35,555 bases of DNA from Pseudomonadota bacterium (GCA_021821365.1 JAKACN010000022.1:1-35555), one strand, 5' to 3'; positions 18,949-26,841 are shown, numbered from the stretch's first letter. Numbers and translations: made by a program. The notes: generated from the letters alone by a model not told the origin.

Positions 18949-18972
18949 AAAAAGGGAGCAAATGCTCCCTTT
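18949..18972 (-). terminator. Intrinsic terminator of rne
   Basis: The perfect inverted repeat AAAGGGAGCA (18951-18960) and TGCTCCCTTT (18963-18972) leaves a two-base centre. Read on the minus strand, the stem GGGAGC...GCTCCC is followed by TTTTTG. It lies about 50 bases after the rne stop codon. Confidence 0.9.
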
Positions 18973-19023
18973 GAAGAAAACCGAGGCTCTGCCTCCGGCA
19001 ACAGGTACCGGAAGCAGATGGTA

Positions 19024-21951
19024 TTACCGGCGCGTCTCGACCTGGATCAACGGTTCGGTGGAGACCGGCGGCAGCGGTTTGCGTTCACGCGGGACGCGCG
19101 GTGGCGGAACGACGCGCGCCGCTGCTTCCTGCGCTTCACGCAGCTTCTCCGGATCGGTTGTCGCTAGAGTCAGGCCGGCCGCGGCCAGGATTTCGCTCAG
19201 GTGATCCAGCGGCATCGGCTCCGTGGCAATCTTCTGCGCGGGCGCTGCAACCGGCTGCTGGACAGTTTCCACGACGGGAGTCGCCGCTTCAATCGGCGCC
19301 GGAGCCGGAACTTCTTCCGCTACGGGCATAACGGGAGCAGCCTCCTGTACCGCTTCCGGCGCGGTTTCGGTCATCGGTGCCGGCTCGACGGCAGGCACTT
19401 GCTCGGGGACCGGTACCGCCTCGGCAGCAGGAGCAACCTCTGCTGCTACCGGAAGTTCTTCCGGCTTCACGAGTGTCGGTGCGGCGGCCTCCTGTGCAAC
19501 GGGAGCAGCCTCGGGGGCCGCAGACTCCCGCGGTGCGGACGATGCAACCACTTCGGAGACCCTGACGCTTTCCGACGGCATCGCCACTTCGGCGATTTCC
19601 AGTTGAAGCGCTTGCTGCGGAGCGGCCTCTTCGCCCGCTGCTTCGGACTCTGCCGCGCCGATCAGTTCACCGGTTTCGCGATCACGGCGGTTGCGGTTGC
19701 GGCCACCACGACGACGGCGCCGACGGCGCTCCTCGCCCTGTTCGGCCGAACCTTCTTCCAAGCCCGGTGCCGCTTCAGCCAACTCCTCATCGGCGGCGGG
19801 CGCGGGCGTGGCAGCCCGCGGCATGACCGGTGCTGCGGCCGGCACGTTCAGCAATTCTTCCGTTGCGGCCTCCTTGCGTTCTTCGCGCTGGCGTTGCTGG
19901 CGCTCTCCACGCTCTCCGCGCTCGCGGCGGGATTCTCCAGCCTCGCGCGGCTCACGCTGCTCTCGCGGTTCACGTTGTTCACGCGGCTCGCGCACTTCGC
20001 GCTGCTCGCGCGGCGGCCTTGGCTGGCGCTGCGGCTGGCCTTCGACTGCGGGCACAGCCTGTTTTGCGGTCTCCTCGCGGGTCTCGACGCGCCCGGTTTC
20101 GCGCTCCTCGCGCTCGCGCCCGCCACGTCCGCGGCCGCGGTTACGCCCACGTCCGGCGCGCTCGCCGCGGTCGCGGGGCGGCTGCGGCTTCTCTTCGACC
20201 ACTGGCGCGGGTGCGGTAACCGGCGCGACGGCCTTCTTGCGGAAAAAGCCGAACATGCGGCTGAAGAAGCCCTGTTCTGCGGGAGCTGCTGCCGGAACTG
20301 GTGCGGGAGCGGGCTCGACCGGTTTGCGCTCCACGATCGGTGCCGGTTGGTCCGGCGTGATGCCCTTGACCACGGCTTCCTGACGGGGACGGACTTCTTC
20401 CTTTTGGCGCTTGCCGTAGCTGATGTCGGTATCCGCTTCCTCGGCCATATCGTAGCTGGCCTGCGGTTCTTCCAGACGCGGATCGTCGTGCTTGATGCGC
20501 TCCAGCTTGTAGTGCGGCGTCTCGAGATGCTTGTTCGGAATCAGGATGACTGTCACGCGGTGGCGCGTTTCGATCTTCAGGATCTCGCCGCGCTTCTCGT
20601 TCAGCAGGAACGCAGCCACATCGACCGGCGCCTGCACGTGGATGGCAGCGGAGTTTTCCTTCATTGCCTCTTCCTGGATGATGCGCAGGACTTGCAATGC
20701 GGAGGATTCGGTATCGCGAATATGGCCGGTGCCGTTGCAGCGAGGGCAGGTCACATGGCTGCCTTCGGACAGTGACGGGCGCAGGCGCTGGCGCGACAGT
20801 TCCATCAGCCCGAAGCGGGAAATCTTGCCCATCTGCACGCGTGCGCGGTCATAGCGCAGCGCATCCTTCAGGCGGGTTTCCACTTCGCGCTGGTTCTTCG
20901 CGTTCTCCATATCGATGAAGTCGATCACGATCAGGCCGCCGAGATCGCGCAGGCGCAACTGGCGCGCGACTTCGTCGGCGGCTTCCAGATTCGTGTGAAG
21001 AGCGGTGGTTTCGATGTCGCTGCCGCGGGTGGCGCGGGCGGAGTTGACATCGATCGACACCAGGGCTTCGGTGTGGTCGATAACGATGGCGCCGCCAGAG
21101 GGCAGCGGCACGGTGCGGGAATACGCAGTTTCGATCTGGTGTTCGATCTGGAAGCGCGAGAACAGCGGGACGTCGTCGCGATAGCGCTTCACACGGTGCA
21201 CCATGTCAGGCATGACATGGCTCATGAACTGCTGTGCCTGTTCGTAGATCTCGTCGGTGTCGATCAGGATCTCGCCGATGTCAGGCTGGAAATAGTCGCG
21301 GATAGCGCGGATCACCAGAGACGATTCCTGGTAGATCAGGAAGGCGCCCGGCGCCGATTGGCCGGCACCTTCGATCGCACGCCACAATTGCATCAGGTAG
21401 TTCAAGTCCCACTGCAGTTCCTCGACGTTACGCCCGATTCCTGCGGTCCGCGCAATGACCGACATGCCGGAAGGGAGATCCAGCTTGTCCATGGTCTCGC
21501 GCAGTTCCTGGCGGTCCTCGCCTTCTACACGGCGCGAAACGCCGCCGCCGCGCGGGTTGTTGGGCATCAGGACCAGATAACGGCCAGCCAGCGAGATGAA
21601 CGAGGTCAGGGCGGCGCCCTTGTTGCCGCGCTCTTCCTTTTCCACCTGGACCATGATTTCCTGGCCCTCGCGCAGCGCGTCCTTGATGGAGGCGTTGCGG
21701 ACGTCGACGCCGTCCTTGAAGTAGCTGCGGGCCACTTCCTTGAACGGCAGGAAACCGTGACGTTCTTCGCCGTAATTGACGAAGCAGGCTTCCAGCGAGG
21801 GTTCGATGCGAGTGATGACGCCTTTGTAGATATTCGATTTACGTTGCTCGCGCCCCGTTGTCTCGATATCGATGTCGATCAGCTTCTGTCCGTCGACAAT
21901 GGCCACGCGCAATTCTTCCTGCTGCGTGGCGTTGAACAACATCCGTTTCAT
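19024..21951 (-). CDS. rne: Ribonuclease E
   Basis: This essential endoribonuclease and degradosome scaffold acts in mRNA decay and in rRNA and tRNA processing at the inner membrane. It has 975 residues. The N-terminal catalytic half has the S1 domain (about 35-120), the DNase I-like site with SIDVNSARATRG and IVIDFIDM (the two metal-binding aspartates), and the zinc-link CPRC with C402 and C405. After the small domain, GFFSRMFGFFRKKA (561-574) looks like the amphipathic membrane-anchoring helix known as segment A. The C-terminal half is disordered and arginine-rich, with repeated EPREQR units, then an alanine/proline/glutamate-rich stretch ending VETRR. GGAG lies seven bases before the ATG, and the start MKRMLFNATQQ is canonical. 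A long 5' leader, where this enzyme commonly regulates itself, may lie upstream. Confidence 0.97.
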   Translation of the reverse strand: MKRMLFNATQQEELRVAIVDGQKLIDIDIETTGREQRKSNIYKGVITRIEPSLEACFVNYGEERHGFLPFKEVARSYFKDGVDVRNASIKDALREGQEIMVQVEKEERGNKGAALTSFISLAGRYLVLMPNNPRGGGVSRRVEGEDRQELRETMDKLDLPSGMSVIARTAGIGRNVEELQWDLNYLMQLWRAIEGAGQSAPGAFLIYQESSLVIRAIRDYFQPDIGEILIDTDEIYEQAQQFMSHVMPDMVHRVKRYRDDVPLFSRFQIEHQIETAYSRTVPLPSGGAIVIDHTEALVSIDVNSARATRGSDIETTALHTNLEAADEVARQLRLRDLGGLIVIDFIDMENAKNQREVETRLKDALRYDRARVQMGKISRFGLMELSRQRLRPSLSEGSHVTCPRCNGTGHIRDTESSALQVLRIIQEEAMKENSAAIHVQAPVDVAAFLLNEKRGEILKIETRHRVTVILIPNKHLETPHYKLERIKHDDPRLEEPQASYDMAEEADTDISYGKRQKEEVRPRQEAVVKGITPDQPAPIVERKPVEPAPAPVPAAAPAEQGFFSRMFGFFRKKAVAPVTAPAPVVEEKPQPPRDRGERAGRGRNRGRGRGGREREERETGRVETREETAKQAVPAVEGQPQRQPRPPREQREVREPREQREPREQREPREAGESRRERGERGERQQRQREERKEAATEELLNVPAAAPVMPRAATPAPAADEELAEAAPGLEEGSAEQGEERRRRRRRGGRNRNRRDRETGELIGAAESEAAGEEAAPQQALQLEIAEVAMPSESVRVSEVVASSAPRESAAPEAAPVAQEAAAPTLVKPEELPVAAEVAPAAEAVPVPEQVPAVEPAPMTETAPEAVQEAAPVMPVAEEVPAPAPIEAATPVVETVQQPVAAPAQKIATEPMPLDHLSEILAAAGLTLATTDPEKLREAQEAAARVVPPPRVPRERKPLPPVSTEPLIQVETRR

Positions 21952-22284
21952 TTTTCTACTCCGCGACTCTTAGGTCAACTTTACGGCCGCCGATGACAGG
22001 TTCGCCAGGGCGGCCAGGTACAGGGATGTACGCGAGGTCGGAGTGCTTGATGGAGGGAACTGCCTTAGTGTGCGGTAAATCGCTGCAAGAGCGCGACAGC
22101 CGCAACGGGGCGCGGATGGGGTTGATAGCAGTGCCGATGATGCGGTTCGTCCGCGCCGCGCGAATCGAACGGGCCGCAATGGGCCGGGTCGGGCGCAGCG
22201 TCGGGAAGCAAACAGCTTGGCGGAGCCAAATACATCATAAGGTCCAGCAGAATCGGCAAACAGGGTTCTCAACCACATCAACCA

Positions 22285-22312
22285 GCAAGCATCCCTCGCG
22301 GGAAGTGCTTGC
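22285..22312. promoter_or_regulatory. Hairpin in the presumed rne leader
   Basis: GCAAGCA (22285-22291) pairs with TGCTTGC (22306-22312), and TCCC (22292-22295) pairs with GGGA (22300-22303) around a TCGC loop, with a two-base bulge. This gives an eleven-pair stem. On the minus strand it would lie about 330 bases before the rne start codon. The analogy to the leader stem-loops that sense RNase E in enteric bacteria is by position only. Confidence 0.45.
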
Positions 22313-22475
22313 CGGATTTATCCTTGAATTTCAAGCAATCTTGTCCAACACCGGTGCGCACAATCCGATTGCAACTGCGGTGCAACCCTGATTTGCGCAA
22401 CGGCGATGCGTACACATCTTCGGACATCCCCAGCAATCGCCTGTCCAAGACGCCCTCTCTCGGGTTCGCGGTGCG

Positions 22476-22499
22476 CAATGTACTTGTCAATGTACCTGT
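22476..22499. repeat. 12-base tandem direct repeat
   Basis: CAATGTACTTGT (22476-22487) is followed directly by CAATGTACCTGT (22488-22499), with one mismatch. It could be a pair of protein-binding half-sites in the rne-rluC intergenic region. Confidence 0.4.
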
Positions 22500-22632
22500 C
22501 CACGTCACGTTCCGGCCTTGGGCGCTTGCGTCAATTTTTGGGGACGCCTTTCCATCGAATTTGCAATTCGGCGGGGCCGATGGAGACGCCCCTGTGTAGA
22601 ATGTGCTTTTTATTCTTACACGCGCATCGGAG

Positions 22633-22661
22633 TTGTAACCGACGCGAAACAATTATATATT
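22633..22661 (+). promoter_or_regulatory. Sigma70-type promoter of rluC
   Basis: TTGTAA (22633-22638) and TATATT (22656-22661) are separated by 17 bases. The predicted transcription start, about 22667-22669, coincides with the annotated ATG at 22666-22668. Confidence 0.6.
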
Positions 22662-22665
22662 CAAA

Positions 22666-23673
22666 ATGAAGGACTTAGCGAGATTTTCTGGGGGGCAGGC
22701 GAATCCCGCTGCGCTTGACCAGTCCTCACATGCGTCCGTGCAAGTCCGTTTGATCACGATTTCCGGCGAGGAAGCAGACCAGCGCATCGACAATTTCCTG
22801 TTGCGTATTTGTAAAGGGGTCCCGAAAAGCCATATCTACCGCGTCTTGCGGTCCGGCGAGGTCCGGGTCAACAAGGGGCGCGTCGACCAGACTTATCGCC
22901 TGAGGGAAGGGGATGTCATCCGCATTCCGCCGGTGCGGGTTGCTGAAAGAGCAACGCAGGCAGTGCCTGGCGCGGAATTCAGCATCCTGTTTGAAGACCC
23001 CTGGGTCCTGGTTATCGACAAGCCGGCCGGCGTTGCCGTGCATGGCGGATCCGGCGTGAGCTATGGCGTGATCGAGCAATTGCGCGCATCCCGCCCGGAA
23101 GCGAAGTTCCTGGAACTGGTGCATCGGCTCGACCGCGAAACCTCCGGCATCCTGATGCTGGCGAAAAAGCGTTCCGCATTGACAAATCTGCATGAGCAGA
23201 TCCGGGAAGGTCAGCTCGACAAGCGTTATCTGGCACTTGTCCATGGCGATTGGCAAAATGCGCGCCAGCATGTCAAGCTCCCGCTGTTCAAATACACGAC
23301 GCCGGATGGCGAGCGACGCGTACGCGTACAGTCGGATGGCTTGCCTTCTCACACGGTATTCAATCTGGTCAGGCGGTACGGTTCGTTCGCGCTGCTTGAA
23401 GCCGAGCTGAAGACAGGCCGGACGCACCAGATTCGCGTGCACCTGGCATCAAGCGGATTCCCCATTGCCGGCGACGACAAGTACGGCGATTTCGCATTGA
23501 ACCGGGCACTGCAGAAGAGCGACGGTTCGCGCATTGCCCTCAAGCGAATGTTTTTGCACGCTTACCAGATTACCTTCACGCACCCCGAATCCGGCGTTCC
23601 TGTTACCCTGAAGGCGCCGCTTCCGCCGGAATGCGAAAAGTTCTTGAAAAGTCTGGAACAGGCCAGCAAATAG
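22666..23673 (+). CDS. rluC: Ribosomal large subunit pseudouridine synthase C
   Basis: This enzyme isomerises specific uridines of 23S rRNA (positions 955, 2504 and 2580 in E. coli) to pseudouridine. It is 335 residues with an S4 RNA-binding domain near 35-95 (EEADQRIDNFLLR, HIYRVLRSGEVRVN). The catalytic domain has the nucleophile D156 in HRLDRETSG, and KTGRTHQIRVHL follows. The ATG at 22666 has no ribosome binding site and overlaps the predicted transcription start. An in-frame GTG at 22738 (codon 25) lies just before the conserved region and is an alternative start. The next three genes follow closely in the same direction. Confidence 0.93.
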   Translation: MKDLARFSGGQANPAALDQSSHASVQVRLITISGEEADQRIDNFLLRICKGVPKSHIYRVLRSGEVRVNKGRVDQTYRLREGDVIRIPPVRVAERATQAVPGAEFSILFEDPWVLVIDKPAGVAVHGGSGVSYGVIEQLRASRPEAKFLELVHRLDRETSGILMLAKKRSALTNLHEQIREGQLDKRYLALVHGDWQNARQHVKLPLFKYTTPDGERRVRVQSDGLPSHTVFNLVRRYGSFALLEAELKTGRTHQIRVHLASSGFPIAGDDKYGDFALNRALQKSDGSRIALKRMFLHAYQITFTHPESGVPVTLKAPLPPECEKFLKSLEQASK

Positions 23674-23725
23674 GCAAGCTTAATACATTGCAATTTCGAC
23701 GAGATATCGCACGCGCTTCTGAAAA

Positions 23726-24385
23726 ATGCCAAGAAAGCAATTTGACTTGATTGTATTCGACTGGGACGGCACGCTAATGGACAGCACCGCCACCATCGTG
23801 GCTTGCATCCAGGCTGCCGCGAAGGACCTCGGCTTGCCCGTTCCTGACAGGAAACAGGCATCGTACGTGATCGGACTCGGACTGCAGGACGCCATGCAGG
23901 CCGTCTTGCCCGGGCTGGAAGCGAAATACTACCCGCACATGGTTGAGCGCTATCGCTACCACTATCTCAGCAAGGACAAGGAACTGACCCTGTTCGAGGG
24001 TGTGCGCAACATGCTGAAGGATCTGGCGCAACAGGGATATTTCCTTGCTGTTGCCACCGGCAAGAGCCGTGTCGGGCTCAATCGCGCCCTTGACACCGCA
24101 AAGCTGCTGTCGGTATTCGATGCAACCCGCTGCGCAGACGAAACTTTTTCCAAGCCTCACCCAGCCATGCTGCATGAACTGACCAGAGAGCTGGGACAGG
24201 ACATCGAGCGCACCGTCATGATCGGCGACACCACTCATGATCTGCAGATGGCCATCAATGCCGGCGCCTCCGGAATTGCCGTGCATTACGGAGCGCATTC
24301 CGCCCCCGAATTGCAGGCCCTAAATCCACTCTTTGCGGCAACATCCGTGTCCGAACTGCACGCCTGGCTGAATGACCATGCATAA
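23726..24385 (+). CDS. HAD-superfamily hydrolase (phosphoglycolate phosphatase-like)
   Basis: This is a soluble phosphatase of 219 residues, HAD subfamily IA. The nucleophile motif FDWDGTLMDS gives D12 and D14, motif II is in VATGKS, the lysine lies in KPHP, and motif IV is MIGDTTHD. A helical cap domain occupies about 20-85. Relatives are often annotated as phosphoglycolate phosphatase, but the substrate of this rluC-linked group is not established. It begins 52 bases after rluC and overlaps the Rieske gene by 14 bases. Confidence 0.87.
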   Translation: MPRKQFDLIVFDWDGTLMDSTATIVACIQAAAKDLGLPVPDRKQASYVIGLGLQDAMQAVLPGLEAKYYPHMVERYRYHYLSKDKELTLFEGVRNMLKDLAQQGYFLAVATGKSRVGLNRALDTAKLLSVFDATRCADETFSKPHPAMLHELTRELGQDIERTVMIGDTTHDLQMAINAGASGIAVHYGAHSAPELQALNPLFAATSVSELHAWLNDHA

Positions 24386-24764
24386 TCTGGAAATGGACGA
24401 TGTTGTCATCCTGATTTGCTCGTCTTCCGACCTTGTTGATGGAGGGAAGGGAGTTCGATTTCCTGTGACGGCTGGCGGCGAGGACGGCACCGGCTTTGCG
24501 ATCCGCTATGAAAATGCGGTCTACGCCTACCTCAACCGTTGCGCGCACGTGCCGATCGAACTGGACTGGAATGAAGGGGAGTTTTTCGAATCGAGTGGCT
24601 TGTACCTGATGTGCTCCACCCATGGTGCGATCTACATTCCCGAAAGCGGGCGATGTGCCGGCGGTCCGTGCCGCGGCGGTCGCTTGCGGCAAATCACCGT
24701 ATTCGAAAAGGACGGCCAGGTCTTCTGGCGGCCGGACGATTACATCAAACCGGCGCGGGCCTGA
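24372..24764 (+). CDS. Rieske [2Fe-2S] ferredoxin-like protein
   Basis: This small protein of 130 residues carries the Rieske cluster ligands C57 and H59 in CAHVP and C81 and H84 in CSTHGA. This is the C-x-H ... C-x2-H pattern. It has no membrane anchor or oxygenase domain, so it is probably a soluble electron carrier or accessory protein. ATG 24372 overlaps the HAD gene by 14 bases. In-frame ATGs at 24378 and 24393 are also possible. Its partner is unknown; the tight linkage to rluC, the HAD gene and the S49 peptidase is the only clue. Confidence 0.9.
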   Translation: MTMHNLEMDDVVILICSSSDLVDGGKGVRFPVTAGGEDGTGFAIRYENAVYAYLNRCAHVPIELDWNEGEFFESSGLYLMCSTHGAIYIPESGRCAGGPCRGGRLRQITVFEKDGQVFWRPDDYIKPARA

Positions 24765-24794
24765 GACGCGCCGAACATAAACCGAGCTAATGCG

Positions 24795-25793
24795 ATGATG
24801 GACAATAATTTCGAGCAAAACAATCAGACGCCATCCGGCGGCGCCCCTTCACGCAAGGAAGGCTGGGAGCGCGAGGTGCTGGAGAAGCTTGCCTTTGCCA
24901 CACTCAATGAGCAGCGGGCGCGGCGGCGCTGGAGCATCTTTTTCCGGTTTGTCACGCTCGGGATCGTCGGCGTCGGCCTGTGGATCGCATTCGGCATGGC
25001 GAACAAGGAGGACGAAATCATCGGCCCGCATACGGCCCTGATCGAAATCGATGGCACCATCGAGGCCGGGACGTCGGGAGCGGCGGATGCCGTAATCCCC
25101 GCGCTCGATCGCGCCTATTCGGAAGACAATGCGGTTGGCGTCATCCTGCATATCAACAGCCCCGGCGGCAGCCCCGTGCAGGCTGGGATGATCAATGACG
25201 AGATCGTTCGACTCCGCGCCGAGTATCCGCGCAAGCCGCTGTATGTCGTGGTGGACGAAATCTGCGCGTCGGGCGGGTATTACATCGCTGCAGCCGCCGA
25301 CAAGATCTTTGTCAACAAAGCCAGCATCGTTGGTTCGATCGGTGTCCTGATGGACGGATTCGGGTTCACCGGACTGATGGACAAGCTCGGTATCGAGCGC
25401 CGCCTGATGACCGCGGGCGAAAACAAGGGATTCCTGGATCCATTCAGTCCGCAAAGCGCGAAGCAGAAAGGCTATGCGCAGGAAATGCTGAACGAAGTGC
25501 ATCAACAATTCATCGACGTCGTTCGAAAGGGCAGAGGCAAGCGTCTGAAGGAAACGCCGGAAACCTTTTCGGGGTTGTTCTGGAGCGGATCCAAAGCCGT
25601 CGAAATCGGTCTGGCGGACGGCTACGGCACGGTGGATTCGGTGGCGCGGGACGAACTGAAGGCGGAAGATATCGTTGACTACACGCAGCACGAGGCCTTG
25701 TCCGAACGCCTGCTGAAGAAATTCGGCGGCGCGGTGGGTACCGCAGCGATGGCATCGTTCTGGAGTACTTCGGCCAAGCCGGGTTTCAGATAG
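24795..25793 (+). CDS. S49-family (SppA-like) membrane protease
   Basis: This inner-membrane-anchored serine protease of 332 residues belongs to the signal-peptide-peptidase-like S49 family. One membrane segment near 50-72 (FVTLGIVGVGLWIAFGM) is followed by the periplasmic protease domain. The likely nucleophile is S159 in CASGGYYIAA and the general base K211 in GENKGFLDPF. Their 52-residue spacing equals that of the S147/K199 dyad of Bacillus SppA. It is the short, single-domain form. Adjacent ATGs at 24795 and 24798 are both usable. It is the last plus-strand gene before the converging maf cluster. Confidence 0.92.
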   Translation: MMDNNFEQNNQTPSGGAPSRKEGWEREVLEKLAFATLNEQRARRRWSIFFRFVTLGIVGVGLWIAFGMANKEDEIIGPHTALIEIDGTIEAGTSGAADAVIPALDRAYSEDNAVGVILHINSPGGSPVQAGMINDEIVRLRAEYPRKPLYVVVDEICASGGYYIAAAADKIFVNKASIVGSIGVLMDGFGFTGLMDKLGIERRLMTAGENKGFLDPFSPQSAKQKGYAQEMLNEVHQQFIDVVRKGRGKRLKETPETFSGLFWSGSKAVEIGLADGYGTVDSVARDELKAEDIVDYTQHEALSERLLKKFGGAVGTAAMASFWSTSAKPGFR

Positions 25794-25879
25794 CGCGCGT
25801 TGCGATGCAACGCAATAAGCCGTGAACAAATGTCTTGTGGGCGGCGAGGTGCCTGAGAAGAAAGTCTGGCAATCGCGCC

Positions 25880-25907
25880 TTGCATCTCGGATGTCGTGAT
25901 TTATACT
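25880..25907 (+). promoter_or_regulatory. Orphan sigma70-like promoter after the S49 peptidase gene
   Basis: TTGCAT (25880-25885) and TATACT (25902-25907) are 16 bases apart. The -10 matches the consensus in five of six positions and the -35 in three of six. No open reading frame follows before the terminator at 26051, which points to a non-coding transcript. Confidence 0.5.
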
Positions 25908-25910
25908 TTA

Positions 25911-26080
25911 GTTGTCTGGTTCTGTTTCGATCCTGTCACGCATAAAAAGCACGTAACGGGAAAAACTCGGAAACCGGACGACTGATGCCACGTCTTGGAC
26001 GTGGTTCGAGAAGCATTTGTCTTCTCGGAAGTCTGCCCGACTGGGCATGCAAAACGGCGGCGCAATACCGCCGTTTTGCG
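25911..26080 (+). ncRNA. Candidate structured small RNA, about 165 nucleotides
   Basis: After the orphan promoter, almost the whole segment can fold. The 5' end 25911-25921 pairs with 25972-25982 (eleven pairs, two of them G-U). This closes an inner hairpin made of 25932-25940 with 25952-25960. Next come CCACGTC-TTG-GACGTGG (25988-26004), TTCGAGAAG-loop-CTTCTCGGA (26005-26029) and TGCCC-GACT-GGGCA (26034-26047). The series ends with the GC-rich terminator at 26051-26077. I do not recognise it as 6S, 4.5S, tmRNA or RNase P RNA. It could also be released from the 3' untranslated region of the upstream peptidase operon. Confidence 0.5.
26051..26080. terminator. Bidirectional intrinsic terminator between convergent genes
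   Basis: AAAACGGCGG (26051-26060) and CCGCCGTTTT (26068-26077) form a perfect ten-pair stem with a seven-base loop, and the T run ends the stem on either strand. It sits five bases beyond the stop of the minus-strand methyltransferase and closes the plus-strand transcript too. Confidence 0.9.
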
Positions 26081-26082
26081 CA

Positions 26083-26838
26083 TTATGACCCTGCAAGAAG
26101 CAGGAACACTGTCGGTTTCTTGTGGAAATCCGGTGCTTTCCCTGCGGCCAGATCTGTCTTCCATTTTCCAGCCGTTTGCGTCCTGATCGATTCTGTGGCG
26201 AGGCTCAGATCCGTGGCAATGCATACCAGCGTATCCGACTGACATGCGGAAATAATCGCCTCCAGCAATGCGCCGTTTCGATAAGGTGTTTCTATGAAAA
26301 GCTGCGTCTGCTTTTCGGCTCGTGAACGGTCTTCGAGCGTCTTCAGGCGCTTGGAACGCAATGCGGCATCGGTTGGCAAATACCCGTTGAACGCAAAGCT
26401 CTGTCCATTCAGACCGCTCCCCATCACCGCAAGCAATAGGGAGGAGGGACCAACCAGCGGCCTCACCGAAATGCCTTGGTTATGCGCGAGGCGGACGAGG
26501 TTGGCGCCAGGATCGGCGACGGCCGGCACGCCGGCCTCCGAGATCAGCCCGGCGTCCTCTCCTGCCTGAATGGGGGCAAGGAGGTCAGGCAGCACAGCCG
26601 GGTCGGTGTTCACGTTGAGTTCAGCGATCCGGATTTCCTGCAGCGGCACGCTCAATGGATGGCGCGCGGCAATCAGCTTGAGGTGGGCCCGCGTAGTTTT
26701 CGCGTTTTCCGCAATGAAATAACGCAGGCGCGCAGTGATTGCCTGCACTTGCTCCGGAATGATCCCCGCGAGCTGATCCGCTTGCGAGGAATCGGCCGGA
26801 CCGAGCGTATTCGGGATGAGATAAAGAGTGCCGGCCAT
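26083..26838 (-). CDS. RsmI-like SAM-dependent methyltransferase (tetrapyrrole methylase fold)
   Basis: This protein of 251 residues is related to RsmI, which 2'-O-methylates C1402 of 16S rRNA. It keeps GLISEAGVPAVADPGANLV and LVGPSSLLLAVMGSG, typical of the family's SAM-binding fold, and ETPYRNGALLE. The N-terminus differs: LYLIPNTLGPAD replaces the ATPIGNLGDIT-type motif, and ENAKTTRAHLKLI replaces EDTR.T..LL. It is thus a divergent paralogue rather than RsmI itself, and its target is unknown. It starts three bases after maf and is probably cotranscribed with it. Confidence 0.85.
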   Translation of the reverse strand: MAGTLYLIPNTLGPADSSQADQLAGIIPEQVQAITARLRYFIAENAKTTRAHLKLIAARHPLSVPLQEIRIAELNVNTDPAVLPDLLAPIQAGEDAGLISEAGVPAVADPGANLVRLAHNQGISVRPLVGPSSLLLAVMGSGLNGQSFAFNGYLPTDAALRSKRLKTLEDRSRAEKQTQLFIETPYRNGALLEAIISACQSDTLVCIATDLSLATESIRTQTAGKWKTDLAAGKAPDFHKKPTVFLLLAGS

Positions 26839-26841
26839 GGT

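Larger units (their letters stand above)
21952..22665. other. Divergent rne-rluC intergenic region with long leader
   Basis: This is the longest non-coding stretch in the window, 714 bases. It contains a strong hairpin at 22285-22312, a perfect 12-base tandem repeat at 22476-22499, a small dyad at 22556-22570 (CGAATT-TGC-AATTCG) and the rluC promoter at 22633-22661. The open frames on both strands give arginine/alanine-rich translations without family features and are not called. By analogy with E. coli, much of this region is probably the autoregulatory 5' untranslated region of rne, but I could not place its promoter. Confidence 0.55.

Noticed and set aside
18720-19001. Minus-strand open frame of 93 codons between rne and moaA, partly hydrophobic
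   Set aside because: It runs through the intrinsic terminator of rne, has no ribosome binding site or promoter, and shows no family resemblance.
25840-26080. RNase P RNA gene next to an rsmI-like gene
   Set aside because: The segment is far shorter than the roughly 350-400 bases expected and lacks the conserved P4 and J-region sequences. Only a vague GAAAGTC resemblance was seen.
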